NCBI GenBank assembly: GCA_036493735.1
Contig: DASXPH010000098.1
Coordinates: forward strand, 1-64,000
DNA length: 64,000 nucleotides
Source of the DNA: AG2 sp036493735
GTDB taxonomy: Bacteria; Gemmatimonadota; Gemmatimonadetes; Gemmatimonadales; Gemmatimonadaceae
Reading direction: 5' to 3'
Positions 50,427 to 59,190 of this stretch are shown here, in pieces. Under the pieces are notes generated by a model, which saw only the letters and a list, made by a program, of their open reading frames with translations, was not told the origin of the DNA and did no database searches. Every line of letters starts with the position of its first letter. Position 1 is the stretch's first letter. Position numbers and translations under genes: made by a program.

Positions 50427-52237
50427 TTCATCTCCTCGATCACGGCACGCAGCTCCGGCGGCATTGGCGGTAGCGGCTCACGCGACAGGCGCATCTGACC
50501 ACCGGCGTCCTGCTGGACGACGAGATTGAACGTGCCGTACGCCGGATCCTTGTCGGGGAAATCGTCCCGGAAGTGCCCCCCTCGACTCTCCTTTCGTGCA
50601 ATCGCCGAGCGGGCGATGGCTTCGGAGACGACGAGGAGATTGTCCAGATCGAGCGCCGTGTGCCAACCGGGATTGTACTCGCGATTGCCGCGCACAGCGA
50701 CGCTCGCCGCCCTTCGCTTGAGCGATTCGATGCACGCGAGCGCCTGTTCCATCTCCTGCTCCGTCCGCACGATTCCGACGAGATCCTGCATGTTCTCCTG
50801 CAGCGTTTCCTGAACCTGGTACGGTCCGTCCGCGGAACCCGTTCGCTCGAAGGGCGCCAGGGCATACCGTGCCGTGGCGTCGACGTCGGCGTTGTTCACC
50901 GTCGCGGCACCGTGCTCGCGCGCGAAACGCGCGGCGTGCTCACCGGCGCGCTTTCCGAACACCAGCAGGTCCGACAATGAGTTGCCGCCGAGCCGATTCG
51001 CGCCGTGCAGTCCAGCGGCGCACTCGCCGCACGCGAAGAGGCCGGGCACGGTGGACATCTGCGTATCGCCGTCAACGCGCACGCCGCCCATGATGTAGTG
51101 CGTCGTCGGGCCGATCTCCATTGGCGTGGTCGTGATATCGATGCCGGCGAGCTGCATGAACTGATGGTACATGCTCGGCAGCTTCTTCTTGATGTGCTCC
51201 GCCGCGTTAGGCAGCTTCTCCTTGATCCAGGAGATGTCGAGGAAGACGCCACCGTGTGGTGAGCCGCGCCCTTCCTTGACCTCGCGGACGATCATCCGCG
51301 CGACGTGATCGCGCGTGAGCAGCTCGGGCGGCCGCCGCGCGTTCTTGTCGCCCTGGGTGTATCGCCATCCTTCTTCGGCGTTGTCGGCGGTCTGGGCCCG
51401 GTAGTTCTCCGGAATGTTCTCGAACATGAAGCGCTTTCCGTCGCGATTGCGCAGCACGCCGCCCTCGCCCCGCACGCCTTCCGTCACGAGAATGCCCCGT
51501 ACACTGGGCGGCCAGATCATCGCCGTCGGATGGAACTGCACGAACTCCATGTCCTGGAGCGCCGCGCCCGCGCGGTACGCGAGCGCGTGGCCGTCGCCGG
51601 TATACTCCCAGCTGTTCGATGTGATCTTGAACGCGCGACCGACGCCGCCTGTCGCAAGCACGACGGCGCGCGCACGGAACAGGCGGAAGCGTCCGCGCTC
51701 GCGATCATAGCCGAATGCGCCGGCGACGCGATCGCCGTCCTTGAGCAGCGTGATCACCGTGCACTCCATGTGCACGTCGATGCCGCGATGGATGCCATGA
51801 TCCTGCAGCGTGCGGATCATCTCGAGGCCGGTGCGGTCGCCCACGTGCGCGAGACGCGGATACCGATGCCCACCGAAATTCCGTTGGAGAATCCGGCCAT
51901 CGGGAGTGCGGTCGAAGAGGGCGCCCCACGCCTCCAGCTCGCGAATGCGATCTGGTGCCTCCTTGGCGTGCAGCTCCGCCATGCGCCAGTTGTTGAGGTA
52001 CTGGCCGCCACGCATGGTATCGGCGAAGTGTACGCGCCAATTGTCGCGGTCATCGACGTTGCCCATCGCCGCGGCGGCGCCACCTTCCGCCATCACCGTG
52101 TGCGCTTTGCCGAGCAGCGACTTGCAAACCAGCCCGACGCGCACGCCCTCCGCCGCGGCTTCGATTGCCGCCCGCAGCCCGGCCCCGCCGGCGCCAATGA
52201 CCAGCACGTCGTGATCTATTGTTTCGTATTCAGTCAT
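50423..52237 (-). CDS. sdhA: Succinate dehydrogenase/fumarate reductase flavoprotein subunit
   Basis: Flavoprotein subunit, 604 aa, oxidising succinate to fumarate with covalently bound FAD. The dinucleotide fold is VIGAGGAGLRAAIEAA. The histidine for FAD attachment lies in KAHTVMAEGGAAAAMGN. Substrate-site landmarks include FGGHRYPRLAHVGDRTG, QFHPT and ALQDMEFVQF, and the HGANRLGGNSLSDLLVFG signature sits near the C-terminal third. Coupled to sdhB by a 4-bp overlap and 15 bp downstream of the membrane-anchor gene, forming a three-gene operon for complex II. Confidence 0.94.
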   Translation of the reverse strand: MTEYETIDHDVLVIGAGGAGLRAAIEAAAEGVRVGLVCKSLLGKAHTVMAEGGAAAAMGNVDDRDNWRVHFADTMRGGQYLNNWRMAELHAKEAPDRIRELEAWGALFDRTPDGRILQRNFGGHRYPRLAHVGDRTGLEMIRTLQDHGIHRGIDVHMECTVITLLKDGDRVAGAFGYDRERGRFRLFRARAVVLATGGVGRAFKITSNSWEYTGDGHALAYRAGAALQDMEFVQFHPTAMIWPPSVRGILVTEGVRGEGGVLRNRDGKRFMFENIPENYRAQTADNAEEGWRYTQGDKNARRPPELLTRDHVARMIVREVKEGRGSPHGGVFLDISWIKEKLPNAAEHIKKKLPSMYHQFMQLAGIDITTTPMEIGPTTHYIMGGVRVDGDTQMSTVPGLFACGECAAGLHGANRLGGNSLSDLLVFGKRAGEHAARFAREHGAATVNNADVDATARYALAPFERTGSADGPYQVQETLQENMQDLVGIVRTEQEMEQALACIESLKRRAASVAVRGNREYNPGWHTALDLDNLLVVSEAIARSAIARKESRGGHFRDDFPDKDPAYGTFNLVVQQDAGGQMRLSREPLPPMPPELRAVIEEMK

Positions 52238-52252
52238 TGTCGTAGGCAGCCA

Positions 52253-53056
52253 CTAAAACAGAAATCGCCAATCATGCCAGATGCCCATCGCGCAGAGGCG
52301 GATGTACACGTCGGAGAACGCGACCGAAAAGAGGCTCGTCCACGCCCAGCGCATGTGCCAGCGATTCAAACAGCTCGCGCAGTCGTACGCCACCTGCTGT
52401 CCGCGGTGCTTCGAAATCTCGTCGTGGAATCCACCCACGATGTGGCGAAAGGAGTGACAGCCAAGTGTATAGCAACTGAGAAATACGACGTTCGCGAGCA
52501 ACACGATCGTGCCGACGCCGATTCCGAAATGCCGGGTGCCGTCCGGCGTGGTGAACCACAGCGCCTTCCAGACGTCGGAAGCGAGGATCACCAGGAACAG
52601 CAGCGCGATGTACAGCACATACCGATGGATGTTCTGGAGAATGAGCGGGAAAGACCGCTCACCGAGGTACGAATTCCGCGGCTCGCCGACGGCGCAATTC
52701 GGCGGATCCGCCCAGAACGCTTTGTAATAGGCCCCGCGGTAGTAATAGCACGTCACGCGGAACAGCCCCGGAAAGGGCAGGATCAGCAGCGCGGGCGAGA
52801 AGAGCAGCCAACCCGGCCACCACGCTGGCTTCGGTCCGAAGAGCGCGTGAGGCGAGCTGCCAAATAATTCCGGTGAGTAGAAGGGCGAGAGGTACGAACC
52901 GTACCAGTAATTCCCATTTTGAAACGCTGCCCAGGTGGCGTAGACGACGAAGCTCAGGAGCAGCGTGAAGACGACGAGCGGCTGAACCCACCAGGCGTCG
53001 CGGCGCATCGTTTCGCCGAAACCCCGTCGGTACAGCGGTAGTGGTGCGTGGGCCAT
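52253..53056 (-). CDS. Succinate dehydrogenase membrane anchor (single-subunit, cytochrome-b-like)
   Basis: A 267-aa integral membrane protein with about five helices (near residues 24-45, 83-103, 135-155, 175-195 and 235-255). It is the first gene of the sdh operon, so it is taken as the membrane anchor. Candidate heme ligands are His in helix contexts QNIHRYVLYIALLF, GCHSFRHIVGG and NRWHMRWAWTSLF. A CASC motif lies in the cytoplasmic or periplasmic loop. A single large anchor replaces separate SdhC and SdhD, as in the actinobacterial-type SDH. The exact hydrophobic class (type B or other) is not certain. Confidence 0.78.
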   Translation of the reverse strand: MAHAPLPLYRRGFGETMRRDAWWVQPLVVFTLLLSFVVYATWAAFQNGNYWYGSYLSPFYSPELFGSSPHALFGPKPAWWPGWLLFSPALLILPFPGLFRVTCYYYRGAYYKAFWADPPNCAVGEPRNSYLGERSFPLILQNIHRYVLYIALLFLVILASDVWKALWFTTPDGTRHFGIGVGTIVLLANVVFLSCYTLGCHSFRHIVGGFHDEISKHRGQQVAYDCASCLNRWHMRWAWTSLFSVAFSDVYIRLCAMGIWHDWRFLF

Positions 53057-53259
53057 CGCGCGCAGCCCTCCTGTCTTGGCTCGAGGTGCGCGTAAGTGAA
53101 TGCAACGGTCCTGTGACTGTCAATGCCGCCTGGTCATCCGGCTCTCTGCGGTCAGTGCGGCCCGACACCTGCGATTATCCGGCGTTCGGTCCGGCGACTC
53201 GGGGGAGCGCGCGGGGCGCGAAGAGGACAGTCGACCGGTGCGATCACGGAGGGAATCGC

Positions 53260-53646
53260 ATGTTCGGAAAGCGTGTTGTGGTTGGATCGCTGTTCCTCAC
53301 GCTCGCGCTGTCGGGAGCGGGCTGTCACCACGGTGGATTCCAGAATGCGCCCGTTGGCACGCAGGGCGCCGTGAATCTCGTGGTACAGAACCAGAACTTT
53401 TACGACATGGACTTGTACGTCGTGAGCGAAGGGCTCGCGACGCGAATCGGCGACGTGACGGGGAACAACACCGCGCACTTTGTTCTCGACCCCTCGTTCT
53501 TCCCGGCGAACGAGATACGGATCATCGCCACGCCGGTCGGAGGCAACGGACGCGCGTCGAGTGGCGCGCTGAACGTCGGACCCGGCCAGACGATCGACTT
53601 CACCATCGGCTCGTCGTTGCGCCAGAGCTCGGCGAGGGTGCGCTGA
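53260..53646 (+). CDS. Small lipoprotein, paralogue of the one at 61182
   Basis: A 128-aa predicted lipoprotein with a basic start, hydrophobic run and SGAGC lipobox. The mature part is a small beta-rich domain with the pattern VNLVVQNQNFYDMDLYVVSEG, then RIGDVTGNNTAHFVLDPSF and a Gly-rich TPVGGNGRASSG. The gene at 61182 encodes the same pattern, including the VTG and FVL segments. GGAGGG lies 7 bp before the ATG at 53260, so the earlier in-frame start is rejected. Function unknown; the divergent sdh operon is probably not related. A GCCGTTAGGC element follows its stop. Confidence 0.72.
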   Translation: MFGKRVVVGSLFLTLALSGAGCHHGGFQNAPVGTQGAVNLVVQNQNFYDMDLYVVSEGLATRIGDVTGNNTAHFVLDPSFFPANEIRIIATPVGGNGRASSGALNVGPGQTIDFTIGSSLRQSSARVR

Positions 53647-53669
53647 TCCACGCCGTTAGGCGCGTCCGC

Positions 53670-54554
53670 TCACGGCCGCAGCGAGAACCAGAACGGCAGC
53701 ACGACAACCTGCGGCACCGCGCAGGAGCCGACGTGGGCTGGCGCGAAGTGATAGCGCGCCAGCGCACGCGCGGCCGAGAGCGCGAATGACGGCGACGTCT
53801 CGTGCAGAATCTCGAGCGTCGGTATCGCCGGTTGTCCGCTCGTATCGATCACGACGCGAATGAGCACCTCGCCGTCCCGTCCGTCATCGCGTTCATCTGG
53901 CGGATATTCGGCCAGCGGCTTGACGCCAATGGGTTTCGCGTCGGCCATGCGGAGCAGTGGAAAGCGCGCTATGAACAGCGTTACCGGCGGGACCCGTAAC
54001 CTGGTGTCCTCGGCGCCGGTCGTGATCCGAAGCTCCAACAGCAGGGAATCGACGTCTAGCGCGCGCGGAACGAGCGCCGGTAGGCTATCTGCCGCTGCGG
54101 CGACGAGAGCCTTCGATACTTGCTCGTCGAAGCCTGGAACGAGCGTCGGGATGCTGGCCACCACACCGGTGATCGCGCCATCCCGGCGAACGACAAAGTC
54201 GTAGACGCCGTAGACGAGCGGCTCTCTCTTCGCGAGGCTGTCACCGCCGAGGACTTCGAGTTGCAACATGCGCGTGCCTACGGGGCCCGGCGCAAAGACT
54301 GGGAGCTGCAGCGGCTTCGGGGGTCTGAACTGCGCGAGAAAGCTCTCCAGAAGCAGATTGCGCGCGCGCGGCGTCAGCATCGCTCCATCGCGGCCTATTA
54401 GATAGGCACGGGCCGTCACTTCCGCGGAGTCGACGTGGGCAGCGCGAAGCACCGAGTCGCAAGACGAAGATGATTCCGTCCGCGTTTGCGCCGGCAGGCG
54501 CACCGCGTGCGCAATCACCAGTAAGAATGCCGGTCCGAGGAATCGTATTCTCAT
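53670..54554 (-). CDS. Secreted protein with TonB C-terminal domain
   Basis: A 294-aa exported protein. The signal peptide ends near LPAQ. The middle is a beta-rich region with VLEVLGGDSLAKREP-type segments and a LVYGVYDFVVRRDGAITGV strand. The last 75 residues are a TonB-type domain: RDGEVLIRVVIDTSGQPAIPTLEIL and AARALARYHFAPAHVGSCAVPQVVVLPFWF. Unlike true TonB it has a cleavable signal and no membrane anchor with proton-channel contacts, so it may be a periplasmic adaptor. The ATG overlaps the permease stop as ATGA; it closes a four-gene coupled chain. Confidence 0.72.
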   Translation of the reverse strand: MRIRFLGPAFLLVIAHAVRLPAQTRTESSSSCDSVLRAAHVDSAEVTARAYLIGRDGAMLTPRARNLLLESFLAQFRPPKPLQLPVFAPGPVGTRMLQLEVLGGDSLAKREPLVYGVYDFVVRRDGAITGVVASIPTLVPGFDEQVSKALVAAAADSLPALVPRALDVDSLLLELRITTGAEDTRLRVPPVTLFIARFPLLRMADAKPIGVKPLAEYPPDERDDGRDGEVLIRVVIDTSGQPAIPTLEILHETSPSFALSAARALARYHFAPAHVGSCAVPQVVVLPFWFSLRP

Positions 54555-56044
54555 GGAGCTACCTCGGCGCTCGCTCGCCAGGAGCGATCGCGGCGGCGAC
54601 CGCCCGCAGCGTAGACAGTGACGCCTAACAGGTTCAGCCCGATCACTACGCTCGAGATCTTGACTGCGAAAGAGCGCCAGCTCGGTACGTCGATGATCGG
54701 GAAGACCGATAGTGTCACGTACAATACCGTCGTTATGAGCCCTGCGAACGCCGCGGCCTTGAGTGCCCGCGACGCCCTCGGCCACAGGCCGTCCTTGCGC
54801 GGCGCGACGAGAAGCGGAAGCGCAAACAGGGCGAGGTACGTGAGTCCGTAGAGGATGCCGGCGGCATTATCGAGCAACTGAAACGCCTCCTGCTCGCCGA
54901 CGCCGACAATGCCCGCGAGTCCGAACGCGAGCGACACCGCCCCGACGAAAAGGATCGAGTTCACCGGAGTGCGAAAACGTGGATGCAATCGCGTGAACCA
55001 GCTCGGCAACAGCCGGTCCCAGCCCGCGACCATCGGCATTCGAGTATTCCCCGTGAAGACGATGCTGGAATTCGCGATGAGACGCGATGTGAGCATGAGA
55101 ATCACGAGGGGGCCGACGATCGACGCCGTATTACCCAGCGAGCCGAGTCCGCGGGTTATGGTTTGCGGAATCGGCGCGATCAGGTCGACCTGCCCGGGCG
55201 CGCTGAACGCGAGCACCGAGCTCGTACCGAGGATGAACATCACGGCGATGATTGGCGCCGCGATGAGTGTCGCGCGCCCGATCGTCCGCTCGGGCGCTCG
55301 GCACTCGCCCGCGAGCACAGCGACATATTCGAATCCGCTCAACGCGCCGACCGCGAGCTTCCCGAACACGTTCAGGCTCAGGAGTGTGAACGTCGGCATT
55401 GCGATCGCGAACGGCTGATACGACGGCAGCACGCCGCGCGCGCGTTGCACGAACGGCAACGCAATCAATACCGCGAAGGCGATCATCAACAGCACGCTCC
55501 CCGCGTTATGCAGCCACTTGCTCACACCGAGGCCAAGTACTCCCAGGCCGATCAACGTGCCCATCAACGCGCAGCTCACAGCGGTGATGAACAGCTTGCT
55601 CGCTCCCATCCAGGGAATGCCAAACGCGTAGGAGAAGTTGGTGGCGATGACCAGGCCGATGCTCGAGATGAGCACCACCGCGTACATCCAGAGATTCCAC
55701 GCCACCATGAAGCCCGCGGCCTCTCCGAACCCAATCTTCGTCCACTGATAGAGGCCGCCCTCGAGCGGCAGCGCGCGACTGAGATGAATGACAACAGCCG
55801 CTTGCGGCAAATAGAAGAGCACCATGGCGGCAAGCCAGAAAACGATGTGCGAGTGTCCCAGCTTTGCGGCCGCGCCAACCCACACGATGCCGACGACGTA
55901 CACAATCTGCTGCAGGACGAGATCGGTGAGGCCGAGCTCCTTCTTGAAAGCCGCACTGCGCTCCTCGACGCGCGCTGCTTCCGTCGCGGCGCTCGTTCCG
56001 TCGAACGGTGCCGCTGTCGCATCGCGGCGAACCTCGACTGTCAT
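54551..56044 (-). CDS. APC-family amino acid permease
   Basis: A 497-aa secondary transporter of the amino acid-polyamine-organocation superfamily with about twelve helices. The N-terminal GLTDLVLQQIVYVVGIVWVG segment is the usual helix 1 broken by a Gly motif. Further landmarks are FYLPQAAVVIHLSRALPLEGG, GFEYVAVLAGECRAPERTIGRA (the helix 6-7 region) and NTASIVGPLVILMLTSRLIANS. The substrate is probably an amino acid or amine, not resolved. The start at 56044 overlaps the cyclophilin stop as ATGA, chosen over 56050. Confidence 0.88.
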   Translation of the reverse strand: MTVEVRRDATAAPFDGTSAATEAARVEERSAAFKKELGLTDLVLQQIVYVVGIVWVGAAAKLGHSHIVFWLAAMVLFYLPQAAVVIHLSRALPLEGGLYQWTKIGFGEAAGFMVAWNLWMYAVVLISSIGLVIATNFSYAFGIPWMGASKLFITAVSCALMGTLIGLGVLGLGVSKWLHNAGSVLLMIAFAVLIALPFVQRARGVLPSYQPFAIAMPTFTLLSLNVFGKLAVGALSGFEYVAVLAGECRAPERTIGRATLIAAPIIAVMFILGTSSVLAFSAPGQVDLIAPIPQTITRGLGSLGNTASIVGPLVILMLTSRLIANSSIVFTGNTRMPMVAGWDRLLPSWFTRLHPRFRTPVNSILFVGAVSLAFGLAGIVGVGEQEAFQLLDNAAGILYGLTYLALFALPLLVAPRKDGLWPRASRALKAAAFAGLITTVLYVTLSVFPIIDVPSWRSFAVKISSVVIGLNLLGVTVYAAGGRRRDRSWRASAEVAP

Positions 56045-56718
56045 CGCCACTCTTGGACGATCGTCGCGCGCTGAATGAGATCGAGACGTGGAAAGTAGTG
56101 ATGTAGATACTCGTTCCCCTGGTCCATCATCAACTCTTGTCGTGGACCCAGTCCCGATGGCGCGCCTTCGCCATACGCGTCATACAGCGAATCGGCGACG
56201 TTCATTCCGCTCGACACCTCGGCGATCGGTGGAAAGCCACCGCCATAAGTGTCGAGCTTCGGATTGTCGCGAAGGTTGATGAAGAGTTGCACCGTTCGCG
56301 TGTTCGGTCCGTGGCTCGCAAACGCAACCGTACCACGGGTATTCGAGTGGCGGACGGGATCGTCCGGAATGCGACGATTCTCCCAAGCGTGATTGAGGGC
56401 GGGTTTGCCGGAGATACCGAACTGCGCGATGAAGTTCTCGATGACACGAAAGAAGTACGTGCTGTCGTAGTAGTGATTCTTGGTCAGATAATAGAAACGG
56501 TCGACGCCGTGCGGCGCCCACGCACGGCGCGCGATGGCGGTGATCTTGCCGCGCGATGTCTCGATCTCGACTCGAAAGCTGTCCGGCGCGGCCTGACTCA
56601 GCTCGCCCTCGTTAGGTAAGGCGAGTGATCCTTTCTCTTGCGCGCAGCCCCCGCTGCCGAACGTCGCGACGAATACCACGCCGATCCCGAGCTGCGTGAC
56701 ACCATGCCAACGTTTCAT
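56041..56718 (-). CDS. Lipoprotein cyclophilin-type peptidyl-prolyl isomerase
   Basis: A peptidyl-prolyl cis-trans isomerase of the cyclophilin fold, 225 aa, with a lipoprotein signal whose lipobox is SGGC near residue 25. The fold is shown by VEIETSRGKITAIARR, YDSTYFFRVIENFIAQFG, GTVAFASHGPNTRTVQLFINL and the PPIAEVSSGMNVADSLY stretch. The catalytic Arg of cyclophilins fits the FFRVIENFIAQFG segment. Periplasmic or lipid-anchored folding helper. Both ends overlap neighbours (ATGA), so it is part of a tightly coupled four-gene operon with a permease and a TonB-C protein, an unusual company for a cyclophilin. Confidence 0.85.
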   Translation of the reverse strand: MKRWHGVTQLGIGVVFVATFGSGGCAQEKGSLALPNEGELSQAAPDSFRVEIETSRGKITAIARRAWAPHGVDRFYYLTKNHYYDSTYFFRVIENFIAQFGISGKPALNHAWENRRIPDDPVRHSNTRGTVAFASHGPNTRTVQLFINLRDNPKLDTYGGGFPPIAEVSSGMNVADSLYDAYGEGAPSGLGPRQELMMDQGNEYLHHYFPRLDLIQRATIVQEWR

Positions 56719-57251
56719 GGATTGCCTTGTGTTGTCGATGCCGCACCGTGACCCTGTGGCGGGCCAGCGGACAGCGCATCGGATACGCGCTCTCGCTGAT
56801 GATCGTTCCGGCTCCGGAGTATCGCCAGCAGGTTGACGTTGCGGATGATCGTGGGCTCCCCGCGCAATGTCGGCTCATCGGTGGCTTCGATGAATTTGCT
56901 GCGATCCAAATGTGATTCTTCACTCCCGCGGGTTGCTTCGTTTGGGAAGAGGAACACGTCGAGCTCGGCGTTGCCTAACAAGTAGCGTGTTCCGTGTTCC
57001 GTGAGCGGCGGCAGCGTCACTGGCCCGGCCGAGGAGTCGCGCCGGGGCGCCAAGCCGGCATGATCGAGACGGTCGAAGACTGCGCACTCCGACCATTGCC
57101 CATTGGCGGGACAGGCTGGTTTCCCGGCAGGTTGGCTCGGCGGTGTCCGTTGCAGCGGGGCTACGACGGAGTCGGTGGGATGTTGCTGTCCACCGCGGCC
57201 GCAGGCGCCGACGATGCTCGATAGAATGATGAGTCGGCGAAATCGATGCAT
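56715..57251 (-). CDS. Putative lipoprotein of unknown function (178 aa)
   Basis: No family recognised. The first 17 residues (MHRFRRLIILSSIVGAC) form a clear lipoprotein signal with lipobox IVGAC, so it is predicted to be lipid-anchored. The mature part includes a Pro/Ser-rich stretch, a beta-like SECAVFDRLDHAGLAPRR region and TRYLLGNAELDVFLFPN, a segment that may fold against another protein. The C-terminal 60 residues are polar and helical. Overlaps the cyclophilin gene by 4 bp; it is the first gene of the four-gene chain. No enzymatic motif seen. Confidence 0.7.
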   Translation of the reverse strand: MHRFRRLIILSSIVGACGRGGQQHPTDSVVAPLQRTPPSQPAGKPACPANGQWSECAVFDRLDHAGLAPRRDSSAGPVTLPPLTEHGTRYLLGNAELDVFLFPNEATRGSEESHLDRSKFIEATDEPTLRGEPTIIRNVNLLAILRSRNDHQRERVSDALSAGPPQGHGAASTTQGNP

Positions 57252-57370
57252 GCGACTGGGCTGTCTGCTCCTGACGTGGGTCCCCCGGCAGTCGGCGGAT
57301 CATACGCCGCAGCCGCGGTCAGTCGCCAGATGGTGAGGGACGGGTAACGCGTAGAGGACGAAAATGGAAA

Positions 57371-57394
57371 GGGCCGACGGTGTGCCGTCGGCCC
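57371..57394 (-). terminator. Terminator of the AT-hook protein gene
   Basis: GGGCCGACGG (57371-57380), loop TGTG, CCGTCGGCCC (57385-57394), a perfect 10-bp stem. On the minus strand it is followed by TTTCCATTTT, so it ends the leftward transcript of the gene at 57450. Confidence 0.85.
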
Positions 57395-57449
57395 TCATTC
57401 CAACCCTCTATGACCTGCCGTACCCTACTGCCTTCTCCGATTCGACTGA

Positions 57450-57974
57450 CTATCGGCGGTGGGCTTTGGCGTTTCGCTCGCGAGAAGCCGCCTGCTTGCG
57501 CGGCGCCGCAGGCTTCTTTGCCGAACCCTTCCGGGCCGTCGGCGCGGCCGCCCGCTTCGGCGCCTTCGCTGCTGGCTTTGCCTTCGCGGCGGGACGCCGA
57601 CTCTCACTGGCACGCTTGGGTTCTTTGGCGACGTTCGGGCTTGCCGCCTTCTTTGGCTGTGGCTTCGTCGTCGCCGACGCCGCGGCGCTTGCCGTAACCT
57701 TCTCCACGGGCTTTGCCGGTGCTGGCTTGCTCGTCTTCAGTACAAGCTTGCCAGTGGGCACGGCTGCAGGCGGAGCCGCAACCGGCGGCGGCGCAGACGC
57801 GGCATTCGTAGATCCCTTTGGCCTGCCGCCCTTTCGAGCTAACTGTGCATCTGCCAACATCTTCTTGAAGGCTTCCTGTGCCTCCACCATCAACTGAACG
57901 TGCGAGACACGACGCTCTCGAAGCGCCTTATCCTTTTCAGCCCGATATATCGCTAGCGCAGTCGTCGCATCCAT
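57450..57974 (-). CDS. Histone H1-like basic protein with AT-hook motif
   Basis: A protein of 174 aa in two parts. The first 50 residues are helical and charged (IYRAEKDKALRERRVSHVQLM and QEAFKKMLADAQLARKGG). An AT-hook-like core GRPKGS is at 51-56. The remaining 115 residues are Lys/Ala/Pro-rich (KPAPAKPVEK, AAKAKPAAKAPKRAAAP), like histone H1 or Hc1-type chromatin proteins. It is probably a nucleoid protein. The ATG at 57974 is chosen; the ORF extends to a TTG at 58019. A terminator follows. No partner in the same transcript. Confidence 0.75.
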   Translation of the reverse strand: MDATTALAIYRAEKDKALRERRVSHVQLMVEAQEAFKKMLADAQLARKGGRPKGSTNAASAPPPVAAPPAAVPTGKLVLKTSKPAPAKPVEKVTASAAASATTKPQPKKAASPNVAKEPKRASESRRPAAKAKPAAKAPKRAAAPTARKGSAKKPAAPRKQAASRERNAKAHRR

Positions 57975-58068
57975 TGTCAATGTGTGGAGAGGTTCGACGA
58001 TCTCGACGGGGAACCCCAAATCTAGTCGAGAACGCGCTTTCGGACAGGGGGAGTTGGACTGCAGTCGC

Positions 58069-58455
58069 TCAGTCCACGCTTACCGGATTCGGCAAGACGT
58101 CATCGAAGGCCGAGAGAACCTGTCGCGTCGCCCGCTCCATTCCGGAGGTGTCTCGGACGAGAATCGCGCGTGCCGCACCCTTCACCAAGTCGCCCTGCTC
58201 GGGCGACAGCTTCATTCCATCAACGCGCCTTTCGAGGTCTACAAGGAAGGCGCTCACCCGCCCCATGCGGTCCTTGTTCCGCATCGTGGTCACCTCGTCG
58301 GCGACCATCATCATCGCCGAGGTGTGCGCCGAGCTGCCGAAGTTCTCGCGCGAGATGCGCTCGCGGTCGGCCGGCGTGAGGGTCGTAACTCGATCCAGGA
58401 AGCGGTTAGCGGCTTCGATGTTTCGATCGATGGACTGCATCTGCGTCCCAGTCAT
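58069..58455 (-). CDS. Hypothetical helical protein (128 aa)
   Basis: No family recognised. From the ATG at 58455, which has GGAGGCG 6 bp upstream, the protein is 128 aa of mostly helix: QSIDRNIEAANRFLDRVTTLT, then a MMMVADEVTTMRNKDRMGRV segment, DLERRVDGMKLSPEQGDLV, and a final MERATRQVLSAFDDVLP. The ORF is open to 58599, but the added part is Pro/Ala/Arg-rich and unlikely. Cytoplasmic, soluble. It lies 141 bp downstream of the Nudix gene on the same strand. Confidence 0.62.
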   Translation of the reverse strand: MTGTQMQSIDRNIEAANRFLDRVTTLTPADRERISRENFGSSAHTSAMMMVADEVTTMRNKDRMGRVSAFLVDLERRVDGMKLSPEQGDLVKGAARAILVRDTSGMERATRQVLSAFDDVLPNPVSVD

Positions 58456-58595
58456 CGGCGCCTCCGGTAAGAGGTTCACCGGCCGAGCGGCCGGCAGGAG
58501 CATCGGCTTCCGGGAATTATGTCGCGCTTTGGCGCGGAGCGGAACGGCCGCGTTGGGCGCTGGGACGCGTGGCGCGAAAACCTGACCTCCCCGCA

Positions 58596-59060
58596 TCACT
58601 GGAGCAGGCTCGCGGCATGACGCATCGCCTTCCGCTCACTTTCGAAGGCCAGCATTTCCTCCGCTTCGGCGAGCGGCACCCAGCGCGCTTCCTCCACCTC
58701 GTAATCATGGTCGGCGACGTCACCCGAGACGTAGGCTAGTAGAAAGAGGTGTACGAACTTGTGGAACCGCACGCGACGGTGCTCCGCGTCGTCGCCGACA
58801 TACCAGTACTCGATGACGTCCAGCGGGCTCACGATCCTTGCCTCGACGCCTCCTTCCTCGCGCACCTCGCGGACCGCTGTGCTCTCTGGCTTCTCCCCAG
58901 CATCGACGAGACCCTTCGGGAGCTGCCAACGCTTCTTTGGTCCGACGCGGACGAGTGCGACTTCGATGCTACCGGCGGCGCCGCGATATACGACGCCGCC
59001 AGCCGAGACCTGCCGCACCACTGGAAGGGGCGCACCTTTGTCCTTTGCCCGTTCCGTCAT
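58596..59060 (-). CDS. Nudix hydrolase
   Basis: A small Nudix enzyme of 154 aa. The Nudix box reads GLVDAGEKPESTAVREVREE plus GGV, close to the consensus GX5EX7REUXEEXGU. The strand before it (VALVRVGPKKRWQLPKG) and the following VIEYWYVGDDAEHRRVRFHKFVHLF suggest a diadenosine-polyphosphate or nucleotide-sugar type substrate (MutT/AP4A hydrolase-like), which is not resolved. It is cytoplasmic. The ATG at 59060 lies beside the divergent amine oxidase gene. Confidence 0.87.
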   Translation of the reverse strand: MTERAKDKGAPLPVVRQVSAGGVVYRGAAGSIEVALVRVGPKKRWQLPKGLVDAGEKPESTAVREVREEGGVEARIVSPLDVIEYWYVGDDAEHRRVRFHKFVHLFLLAYVSGDVADHDYEVEEARWVPLAEAEEMLAFESERKAMRHAASLLQ

Positions 59061-59190
59061 TCACGCCTCTAGCTGGTCAGTCCACTGGATTAGGCCGCGT
59101 TGGGGGGCACGTTTTATTCCGACGGGGCGCGCCGGCTGAAGCGGCTGCATCGCTGCTGGACATCCCGGGCGGCCGGCCTCGAGCTTTCTC

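Noticed and set aside
51305..52867. 520-codon ORF antisense to sdhA and the anchor gene
   Set aside because: Long only because high GC suppresses stops; no domain features.
57111..57340. Small plus-strand ORFs at 57 kb
   Set aside because: Antisense to the lipoprotein gene with no coding character.
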